Assembly (NCBI GenBank): GCA_016934095.1
Contig: JAFGTO010000108.1
Coordinates: forward strand, 1 to 9,318
Direction of reading: 5' to 3'
DNA from: Candidatus Glassiibacteriota bacterium
GTDB taxonomy: Bacteria > Gemmatimonadota > Glassbacteria > GWA2-58-10
DNA length: 9,318 nucleotides
This document shows, in pieces, positions 1 through 6,385 of this stretch. The notes beneath the pieces are model-generated. The model had not been told where the DNA came from. It saw only the letters and a list, made by a program, of their open reading frames with translations, and searched no databases. Position 1 is the first letter of the stretch. The number at the start of each line of letters is the position of its first letter. The translations under genes and the position numbers were made by a program.

Positions 1-1443
1 CAGAACACATATAAAATGGACCTGGATTTCCAGCTCAACAAGCACAACCGGGCTAAAACCGGGTTTCAGTTCACCGATATCTCTAACCACCAGTTTATCA
101 CCGCCTCCGACCAGCCAGCCCGGGAACTGCTGAACGAGTTCAGATACAACCCGAGGATGTATGCTTATTATGCCCAGAACCGGACCGATCTCGGAGATTT
201 CGTCTTCGACTACGGGATCCGTTACGACCGCTTCGAGCCTGTGGACAACTGGGGCCTGAAGCAAGGAGACATGTTTGAGGAAAAATATTTCCCGAAAAAC
301 CTGAGCACGATTTCGCCGCGTTTTGACGCCTCCTTCCCGGTGACTGACAAGTCGCAGCTCAGGTTTTCTTACGGTACTTTTACCCAGCTTCCCAATCTCC
401 AGCGGATATTCAGCGGCTATAACGCCGGCGACCTTGATTTCGCCAAGACCGACGCTTTCGAATTGGGCTTGAGCCACCTGCTCACCAACGACATAGTGGT
501 TGACTTTGTAGGCTACTACCGGGACATCGAGGGCAACCCGGCCCTCAAGGATTACTTCAGGGACTATTACGAGTGGCACAACGAGCAGCACTACCGTATC
601 ATGCAACTGGGTTACGTCAACGGAGATAACGGGAATATCAAGGGCATGGACCTGACAATGAAGAAAAGGTTCTCCCGGAACTTCTCTTTCAACACCACCT
701 ATACCCTGCAGTTTTCCCGGACCACGGGAAGCGATTATATGAGCGGCCGTGATTTTTCCTACCTGGTGGATGTGACCACCGGCGAAACGATAAGCCCGCC
801 GGATGAAATCCGCCCGATCAACAACGACCGCACCCACAGCCTGAACCTGCATTTTAACTACCTTTTCCCGGAGGATTTCAAAGCGGGAACGTCGGCCAAC
901 ACCATCTTGCGGAGTGCGCGGGCCACTGCAATTTTCACCGTTCAAAGCGGCGTGCCGATAGAGGACAGAATTCAGAAAGGGTTGTGGGGTCCGGAAGGCC
1001 ATCAGAAGGATTACAGCTATCTGGTATATCGCAATGGCACCCGGCCGATCGGCGGAATGAACTACTTCCGGGGCGACTGGTACTACAACCTGGACCTCAG
1101 GATTTCGAAAAGCTTTGCTCTGGGCGGCACCAGGCGAATCACCGTATACTCGGAGGTTTTCAATGCCCTCAACCGCAAGGTGAACAATCCCTACCCACAT
1201 GGGTACGAGTACAACGATTACAAGTCCATCACCGGCGGAGTGGACAGGAAATGGGATGACGAGTGGAACAACTCCGTGCCTACCATGGTCAGGTTCAAGG
1301 CGGATTTCAATGGGGATGGCATCCTGACTGTCAGAGAAGCGGCGATGGGAGAGATCGCCTACCAGGTGATGACGGAGACTATGGACAAACAGAGATGGGG
1401 AATTGCCAGACAGGTCCGTTTTGGCCTGGATGTCAATTTCTAA
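1..1443 (+). CDS. TonB-dependent outer-membrane receptor, C-terminal beta-barrel part (5' truncated by window)
   Basis: The frame is open from base 1, so the gene starts upstream; the ATG at base 16 lies inside a barrel strand and is not the start. What is visible is about 480 codons of a TonB-dependent receptor barrel: alternating, aromatic-rich strands such as YGIRYDRFEP, a stretch like LRFSYGTFTQLPNL, the GYVNGDNGNIKGMDL strand pair, a DRTHSLNLHFNY strand, VYSEVFNALNR near the end, and a final strand RQVRFGLDVNF ending in Phe, the usual outer-membrane assembly signal. The plug domain and TonB box lie outside the window. Family members import large substrates across the outer membrane using TonB-ExbBD energy; the substrate cannot be told. 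An EF-hand-like loop sits just before the last strand (bases 1303-1338). The next gene follows after about 90 bases in the same direction, consistent with an operon. Family call confident, substrate unknown. Confidence 0.9.
   Translation, partial: QNTYKMDLDFQLNKHNRAKTGFQFTDISNHQFITASDQPARELLNEFRYNPRMYAYYAQNRTDLGDFVFDYGIRYDRFEPVDNWGLKQGDMFEEKYFPKNLSTISPRFDASFPVTDKSQLRFSYGTFTQLPNLQRIFSGYNAGDLDFAKTDAFELGLSHLLTNDIVVDFVGYYRDIEGNPALKDYFRDYYEWHNEQHYRIMQLGYVNGDNGNIKGMDLTMKKRFSRNFSFNTTYTLQFSRTTGSDYMSGRDFSYLVDVTTGETISPPDEIRPINNDRTHSLNLHFNYLFPEDFKAGTSANTILRSARATAIFTVQSGVPIEDRIQKGLWGPEGHQKDYSYLVYRNGTRPIGGMNYFRGDWYYNLDLRISKSFALGGTRRITVYSEVFNALNRKVNNPYPHGYEYNDYKSITGGVDRKWDDEWNNSVPTMVRFKADFNGDGILTVREAAMGEIAYQVMTETMDKQRWGIARQVRFGLDVNF
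1303..1338 (+). other. EF-hand-type calcium-binding loop inside the TonB receptor
   Basis: Twelve codons read DFNGDGILTVRE: Asp, Asn and Asp at loop positions 1, 3 and 5, Gly at 6, a hydrophobic residue at 8, Thr at 9 and Glu at 12. This matches the canonical EF-hand or dockerin loop. A helix-like stretch (REAAMGEIAYQVMTETMD) follows, then the last barrel strand. It therefore probably sits in the last extracellular loop. Calcium binding is inferred from the residue pattern only. Confidence 0.7.
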
Positions 1444-1468
1444 GGCATGATTATCCGCTTTATCTAAA

Positions 1469-1512
1469 CCGGAGCTTCTTCCAACGAACCCTGTAAACTC
1501 CGGAATTACCGG
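1469..1512. repeat. Weak inverted repeats in the receptor-cargo gap
   Basis: CCGGAG (1469-1474) and CTCCGG (1498-1503) are complementary with a 23-base loop. CCGG-AATTA-CCGG (1500-1512) gives a second overlapping 4-bp stem. There is no T-tract, so a terminator is unlikely; it may be an intercistronic hairpin or chance. The rest of the gap (1444-1534) holds only the ribosome binding site of the next gene. Confidence 0.25.
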
Positions 1513-1534
1513 ATATTCAGTAACAGGAGCTACC

Positions 1535-4500
1535 ATGATGAAATATACGGATTTTAAGCCGACTGTCCTTGTGGCCTGCTTGATAATATTTATGGCGTGC
1601 CCCGTTTTCGCGCTTAAGAAGCAGCGGGTGTATACGCAGGGTAACAATGTCGGCCTGATTCTCGATGTATATACCCAGCCGATGAACAGCAGCACTCATA
1701 ACAGCTATAAGCAAGGCCGGGTGATGCATTCCTTCCCCAGGGGCTCGGGTAACTATTACGGCTACCTGATCCACAGCTTTTCCCCCACTGTCAGCCGTGA
1801 TTGCACCGGGGACGGGGTCCCTGAGGACACGGCGAGGATTTACATGAGAGGAAGGGGATTGTATGGGAGCAACTGCACGATCGAATCCTATGACATGCTC
1901 AAATCCCTGTTCGACCAGGGCCTGGTCATGGAGGTCTATGCCAGGGATCTCGATCACAACCAGATGTATACTTCGAAAGATGCGGAAGACCTGGCGGACT
2001 GGCCGGTCGAGTTCCGTCAGGGCAGATCGCCGGACGGCGAGCCGATAGTCTATGGTGCGGAAACGGTCGTCGGCCGTTATGGCGATTGCTGGCGCCTCTC
2101 GGGGATCGACATGCCGATCGGTGTTTCAGCGGAGTACTCCTGGTATTTCCTGGATTTCGGTCCGAGTAACAACATGGTATACAGCCACGTGCTGATGACG
2201 AACGTCTCGGAGTATCTCAAGTGGTGCGACCTGGTGGACGTGAGGGAGCTTGTCAAAAACACTCCGGACGGCCAGAACTGGCATGATGTGGGGCTTTGCC
2301 TGGCCAAGCATACGCAGTTTCTGGAAGACAGGGGAAAATGGGCCGAGGATGCCTACCTCTATCACAAGGGACAAAATATTTCCGGCTTTATGGATATAGA
2401 CGGCATAGTGGAAAGCTTCATTCCCAATACGGCCCCGGTGATAGTCGAGAAGATTCTCCGCATGCCCTCGTTCAAGGGCGAGACCATGGAGAACAAGTTC
2501 TGCTCGGTGGCGAAAGGGATCGACTTCGGGGTGGAGCTGGTCAATGACTATCTTGAAAACTCCAAACCGCCCGGAGTGATGCTGCGCGCTTTTTTCGGCG
2601 ATGAAAGCCTCTATCCGGGAGTGATTAACATCTGGACCGGCAGGCAGACGGCAGGCGGCTGGCCCGGCGTCATCCAGCCGGAAGACGAGTTCTACGATAA
2701 GTGGATCTGGGGCGGGGGGACTTCGACCGGCCCCAACCTGCAATACGTCGGCTGGGGCATGCTCCACGACGTGGCGCCCCGCGACACGTTCAGCTTCGAC
2801 TGGGTCCACATGTGCGTACCCATGGACGAGCCTTTCGAGGTGCCTCCCCGGGAAATCTCGTATATCCACGACGAGCTCATCCAGGAACACCTCAAACCCG
2901 TGGAGGAATACGGGGAGGCGGCGCTGGCGGTTTATCAGAGTGAGTTCATCCTGCCTGAAACACCGGCGGCGCCCCCCCTGACCATTATCCCCGGCGACAG
3001 ACAGGTCACTGTCACCTGGTCGGACATCAACCTCAAGACTCCCGACCGGTACTACTATTTCCTGCAGGAAAACGACCTTGATCCCAACGGGCTTTACCAT
3101 GAGTACGATTTCGAAGGTTTCAGGCTGTACCGGAGCTATGTCGGCCCGAACGACAGCCATTCCGAGCTGATTTTTGAATGCAGTCTGTCAGCAAATAATG
3201 TCCAGTGCTTCTATGTCGACAGGCTGGAGGATGACATCAACTACAGCCGCATGAGGAACGGGCTGAAGGTCTGGTACGCGCTGGTGCCGTATGACAAGAA
3301 CTTCGACGTGCTGGACGGCGTTGAGTTCAGCCTGCCGGATGCAAGCAGCGGCAAGACCTGGAACAGGCCCTCCAACTCGCCCGGCCTCTATAACCTTATG
3401 CCCAGGAGCGAGGCCTCGAATTTCAAGCCCGCCGACATCGCTGCGATCAGCTATATGCCCTCATTACCCGGCACGGTAGTGGCTCTCAACAACATGGACC
3501 TGGCCGGGGACGGAAACGGGCGCCTGCTGGATGACCCGGTGATCCTGCAGCCGCTCGTCGAATTCGTTATCGAGCCGGTGATCGCCGAGAAGATCACCCA
3601 GGACATGACCCTGTATCTGGAATGTTACGGTATGGAGGCTGTTAACGGCAACTGTGGCAACAGACGTGTCTCCTCCAGGTCGGTCCGCCTGGTGGACACC
3701 AACGGCAGCGTGATCGACGACAGTCCTCCGGATGTCAGGGTGCGCTACGAGGAAGAAGTCAGCTCGGTGTTCAGCCATATTTCCGATGACGGGGCCACCT
3801 ACGGCTTGTACGCTAATTTCAGCGGCCTGGCGGTGGGCGAGCTGCATTATCAGATCGACCTGGGCGGCTACTCCGGCGGCACGGTGGCGCCCCACTCATA
3901 CCGCTGCAACGGTAAATTACCGGCGGTTTCCGAACCGAGCAACCCCGGCTATGCGCTCGCCGGCAAATACACCATTACCTGGAAGAGCGCAGCCTCGGGC
4001 GGGCTGACCCTGGAGGTCAAAGACCTGGCCCGGGGGGTCGACCTTCCCTTCAGCCCGTGGATGGGCACCACGGACCGGGGATGGGGCCTGATCACCCCTG
4101 TTGACCTGGACAGGAAAGTGTATGACGAAGACGGGACCCACGTGCCGTTCGCGGAACGCCAGTACCTGATGCTGGAAACCATCCCGGCGGAAAACGTCGA
4201 CAAGTTCGCCGTCTATGTCAACGGTATCTGTTGGGAGGTGGACCCTGCCGCAGGAGCGGAAACCGTGTCGATGCCCGCCGCCGGCACCGTGTGGACCGCG
4301 GTCTCGGCATTCGGTGAATGGAACTCCGACCTGACCAGCTTTAAGCAGTACCCGGACCCGTTCTGGGTCGGCGACAAGTGGAAGATCGAGGTCAAAGCGA
4401 CCACGATCAAGGACGAGGATATCGACCTGCAGAAGATAAGGGTTGTTCCTAACCCTTACATCTGCTCATCGTTCCTGGACCTCTCTCCTTCGAACAGAAG

Positions 4501-4801
4501 GATCGAGTTCATCAACCTTCCCGACCGCTGTACGATCCGGATCTTTACGCTCAGCGGTAATCTGGTGAACGTGCTCAACCACATCGGCGCCAGCCGCCTG
4601 GGCTGGGGCAACTACACCGACTGGGATGCGCTGAGCGACAACGAGCCCAGGAAACTCACCGGCTGGGACAACCACAGTGGGACCGAGGCCTGGAATTTAC
4701 GTACGCGGTTCGGCTCCACGGTGTCCAGCGGCCTTTATTTTTATCACGTGACGGATGCACGAGGGGAAACCTATACCGGCAAATTCTATATTATCAACTG
4801 A
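1535..4801 (+). CDS. Large secreted protein with FN3-like region and T9SS-type C-terminal sorting-like domain
   Basis: 1088 residues. AGGAG at 1525-1529 precedes two adjacent ATGs (1535 and 1538); the second has the more usual 8-base spacing, so the true start may be one codon later. Residues 1-26 form a signal peptide (basic n-region, hydrophobic core, VFA before LKK). Residues 27-470 are a region I cannot assign to a named family; it has a DWPVEF segment and a Ca-loop-like DCTGDGVPED at 89-98. About 474-600 looks like a fibronectin type III domain (PGDRQVTVTWSD, then FEGFRLYRS). From about 965 to the end is a T9SS type A-like domain: VVPNPY, then FINLPDRCTIRIFTLSGNLV, then SSGLYFYHV and GKFYIIN. 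The mature part contains 15 cysteines, many for such a protein. It lies between a TonB receptor and a PorV-like gene, so I infer a surface-exposed partner of that receptor. No catalytic motif was recognised, so it is more likely a binding or structural protein. Export and architecture are well supported, function is not. Confidence 0.85.
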   Translation: MMKYTDFKPTVLVACLIIFMACPVFALKKQRVYTQGNNVGLILDVYTQPMNSSTHNSYKQGRVMHSFPRGSGNYYGYLIHSFSPTVSRDCTGDGVPEDTARIYMRGRGLYGSNCTIESYDMLKSLFDQGLVMEVYARDLDHNQMYTSKDAEDLADWPVEFRQGRSPDGEPIVYGAETVVGRYGDCWRLSGIDMPIGVSAEYSWYFLDFGPSNNMVYSHVLMTNVSEYLKWCDLVDVRELVKNTPDGQNWHDVGLCLAKHTQFLEDRGKWAEDAYLYHKGQNISGFMDIDGIVESFIPNTAPVIVEKILRMPSFKGETMENKFCSVAKGIDFGVELVNDYLENSKPPGVMLRAFFGDESLYPGVINIWTGRQTAGGWPGVIQPEDEFYDKWIWGGGTSTGPNLQYVGWGMLHDVAPRDTFSFDWVHMCVPMDEPFEVPPREISYIHDELIQEHLKPVEEYGEAALAVYQSEFILPETPAAPPLTIIPGDRQVTVTWSDINLKTPDRYYYFLQENDLDPNGLYHEYDFEGFRLYRSYVGPNDSHSELIFECSLSANNVQCFYVDRLEDDINYSRMRNGLKVWYALVPYDKNFDVLDGVEFSLPDASSGKTWNRPSNSPGLYNLMPRSEASNFKPADIAAISYMPSLPGTVVALNNMDLAGDGNGRLLDDPVILQPLVEFVIEPVIAEKITQDMTLYLECYGMEAVNGNCGNRRVSSRSVRLVDTNGSVIDDSPPDVRVRYEEEVSSVFSHISDDGATYGLYANFSGLAVGELHYQIDLGGYSGGTVAPHSYRCNGKLPAVSEPSNPGYALAGKYTITWKSAASGGLTLEVKDLARGVDLPFSPWMGTTDRGWGLITPVDLDRKVYDEDGTHVPFAERQYLMLETIPAENVDKFAVYVNGICWEVDPAAGAETVSMPAAGTVWTAVSAFGEWNSDLTSFKQYPDPFWVGDKWKIEVKATTIKDEDIDLQKIRVVPNPYICSSFLDLSPSNRRIEFINLPDRCTIRIFTLSGNLVNVLNHIGASRLGWGNYTDWDALSDNEPRKLTGWDNHSGTEAWNLRTRFGSTVSSGLYFYHVTDARGETYTGKFYIIN
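4442..4798 (+). other. T9SS type A-like C-terminal sorting domain (part of the 1088-aa protein)
   Basis: Roughly the last 119 residues (about 970-1088) begin with VVPNPY (PNPY at 972-975) and carry a strand with RIFTLSGNLV, then SSGLYFYHV and a final GKFYII. This order matches the C-terminal domains that direct proteins through the Bacteroidetes-type Por/T9SS translocon, where they are cleaved and anchored by the PorU/PorV machinery. An internal insertion rich in Trp and Gly (LGWGNYTDWDALSD and following) makes it longer than the usual 70-90 residues. In FCB candidate phyla the same domain also occurs in proteins whose route is untested. Confidence 0.75.
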
Positions 4802-4860
4802 TCCGGGACCGGTGTTTTCCGATCATTGCCGATAATTTTCTGTTTTCTCTCGAATTGGAT

Positions 4861-4865
4861 GGAGG
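4861..4865 (+). promoter_or_regulatory. Ribosome binding site of the PorV-like gene
   Basis: GGAGG ends 6 bases before the ATG at 4872 and supports that start. The 70-base gap upstream (4802-4871) shows no convincing terminator, which favours co-transcription with the preceding gene. Confidence 0.7.
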
Positions 4866-4871
4866 TTAGAT

Positions 4872-6083
4872 ATGCTGAAGAAAAGCACCCTATGCGCCTT
4901 TATCTCTGCCGGCCTGGTGTTGCTGTTCGTCACGTCTCCTGTGCTGGCCCAGGGAATATCACGGCAGGAATACACAGGGCTGGATAAATACCTTTCTCAG
5001 GGCAGACCGGACGATTTTTCTTTTGTCGGAGTACGGGCCGCGGAGTTTCTCACCATCCCTGTCGGTGCGCGCGGGATCGCCCTGGGGAGCGCCTACTCCG
5101 CAGTCTGCAACGACATCTCGGCCATTTGGTGGAACCCGGCAGGCCTGGGATTCCTGGAGCAGAAAGAGGTTATGTTCACTTTCGTCGATTACACCCTCGA
5201 TCTGGTCTACAGTTACGCGGCAGGGGCAGTGCCGGTGTTAGACGGACGGCTGGTTGTGGGAGGCTTCTTCGGCCACCTGAACATCCCGGAGATCGAAATC
5301 ACCACCCTGGAAAATCCCAATGGCACCGGGAATTTCTACAAGGCTTACGATTTCCAGATGGGCGGCTCGATAGCCTATAACCTTTCCGACCGCTTCACCA
5401 GCGGGATCAACTTGAAATACGTGCACCAGGACATGCTCGGTAACATCGGCGGCAATGCTTTCGCTGTCGATGCGGGTGCGATTTATCACACCGATTTAAT
5501 AGACCGGGAAATCAAGTTCGCCTTCGTCGTCCAGAACCTGGGCACTAATATCGCCATGGACGGTCCCAATCTCGTTTACGAGGCGGGGGCTGAGGACCGT
5601 GGAGACAATTTGCCTACAGGTTACGGGAGCTATGGCGATGACCCGTACGCCGTCTCTAAAAGGGGCACGCGCCAGGTGAAACGCCTGAGCCATACCTATC
5701 GCCTGCCCACCACGGTAAAGGTGGCTCTGGCTTATAACCTGTACACGTCCGAGAACCTCAATTTCCTGGCCTCGGGGGAAATCTGGCGCAACAGCAACAT
5801 CCCGATGAGCTACGCTTTCGGCATGGAGCTGAACCATGACTTCGACCGTATCACCTCTGCCGCCCTCCGCTTCGGCTGGAAAGTGCAGACTGATGAGTAT
5901 ACGGAAAGCGAAGACCAGTCCGGACACGAGTACCTCGGTGATGACCCGACCATGCGGGGCCTGAGTTTCGGTGGAGGTCTGAAACGTAATCTGGGTGGAC
6001 ATTACCTTTCGTTCAATTACGCCTACCGCAACAAGGGCAGGCTCTCCGCTGACAATTTCTTTACCATCACCTTCGGTTTCTAA
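4872..6083 (+). CDS. PorV/PorQ-family outer-membrane beta-barrel protein
   Basis: 403 residues. A signal peptide spans residues 1-26 (two lysines, long hydrophobic core, VLA before QG). After an N-terminal extension comes the family hallmark at residues 65-93: GARGIALGSAYSAVCNDISA, then IWWNPAGLG. The rest is alternating barrel strands (LVYSYAAGAVP, GINLKYVHQDMLG, TVKVALAYNLY, LSFNYAYRNKG) and the chain ends in ITFGF with a terminal Phe. PorV (LptO) belongs to the FadL-like barrel superfamily and shuttles T9SS substrates at the outer membrane; PorQ is a related accessory. Two long polar loops (about residues 236-277 and 338-362) are larger than I would expect for a minimal barrel. The family is firm. 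Whether it serves the T9SS, and specifically the protein encoded just upstream, is inferred from adjacency. Many FCB genomes encode several such paralogs. A 15-bp terminator-like hairpin 30 bases downstream suggests that it is the last gene of its unit. Confidence 0.88.
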   Translation: MLKKSTLCAFISAGLVLLFVTSPVLAQGISRQEYTGLDKYLSQGRPDDFSFVGVRAAEFLTIPVGARGIALGSAYSAVCNDISAIWWNPAGLGFLEQKEVMFTFVDYTLDLVYSYAAGAVPVLDGRLVVGGFFGHLNIPEIEITTLENPNGTGNFYKAYDFQMGGSIAYNLSDRFTSGINLKYVHQDMLGNIGGNAFAVDAGAIYHTDLIDREIKFAFVVQNLGTNIAMDGPNLVYEAGAEDRGDNLPTGYGSYGDDPYAVSKRGTRQVKRLSHTYRLPTTVKVALAYNLYTSENLNFLASGEIWRNSNIPMSYAFGMELNHDFDRITSAALRFGWKVQTDEYTESEDQSGHEYLGDDPTMRGLSFGGGLKRNLGGHYLSFNYAYRNKGRLSADNFFTITFGF

Positions 6084-6112
6084 CAGCTCCCCTGTTGGAG
6101 CAATGCAACTCG

Positions 6113-6151
6113 ATCTTCCGGCTCAGCATGGAAGCTGGGCCGGAAGATTTT
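6113..6151 (+). terminator. Rho-independent terminator after the PorV-like gene
   Basis: The left arm (6113-6127, ATCTTCCGGCTCAGC) pairs with the right arm (6134-6148, GCTGGGCCGGAAGAT) over 15 bp with one T-G wobble, around the 6-base loop ATGGAA. The right arm runs into TTTT (6148-6151). It starts 30 bases after the stop codon. The T-run is short, but stem length and placement make this a convincing end of the three-gene block. A smaller 5-bp hairpin (GCTCC 6086-6090, GGAGC 6097-6101) lies between. Confidence 0.75.
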
Positions 6152-6340
6152 CCATCAGGAGCTGAGCGGCTCCGAGCCTGGTACGGTAATAGTCCTTTGT
6201 TAAACACGCTAAGCTTCTCAATTATTCTAGCCAAAAGGATGAAAAACTGCTGACTGAAATAAAAAAGCACTCTGAAATTATTAACTTGATTCCTGAGCGG
6301 GGTTGACAGTTCATTATTTTCCACTCGCCAGGGAATGTTA

Positions 6341-6356
6341 CAGCAGAGCACTGCTG
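6341..6356. repeat. Perfect 6-bp hairpin or dyad in the 5' leader
   Basis: CAGCAG-AGCA-CTGCTG is a perfect inverted repeat with a 4-base loop, ending 15 bases before the Shine-Dalgarno sequence of the next gene. It could be an mRNA leader hairpin or a small operator. There is no T-tract, so it is not a terminator. Confidence 0.4.
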
Positions 6357-6371
6357 ATCCAATATTATTTT

Positions 6372-6379
6372 AAGGAGAT
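6372..6379 (+). promoter_or_regulatory. Ribosome binding site of the glycoside-hydrolase-like gene
   Basis: AAGGAGAT is a near-complete Shine-Dalgarno sequence. Its GGAG core ends 8 bases before the ATG at 6386, which fixes that start. Confidence 0.8.
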
Positions 6380-6385
6380 TTCAAA

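Larger units (their letters stand above)
6152..6385. other. Intergenic leader region upstream of the glycoside-hydrolase-like gene
   Basis: About 230 bases without a gene, visibly more AT-rich than the flanking genes and therefore the likely promoter region of the next gene. A TTGACA at 6303-6308 has no acceptable -10 box at 16-18 bases. TTGTTA (6197-6202) with a weak AATTAT or TATTCT downstream is another poor candidate. I cannot name a promoter with confidence. A hairpin at 6341-6356 and the SD at 6372-6379 are the only clear signals. Confidence 0.45.

Noticed and set aside
1571..1579. Possible lipobox (LVAC, Cys15) in the 1088-residue protein
   Set aside because: The hydrophobic stretch before Cys15 is only a few residues long, and a normal signal peptidase I site (VFA) ends a full-length core at residue 26.
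1517..3160. Long minus-strand open frames (for example 1517-1957 and 2126-3160)
   Set aside because: They lie opposite a convincing plus-strand gene with signal peptide and recognisable domains, and their translations show no domain features. They are the expected by-product of G/C-rich third positions.
6303..6308. Perfect TTGACA -35-like box upstream of the hydrolase-like gene
   Set aside because: No credible -10 element at 16-18 bases; FCB-type bacteria often use a different promoter consensus, so this may be chance.
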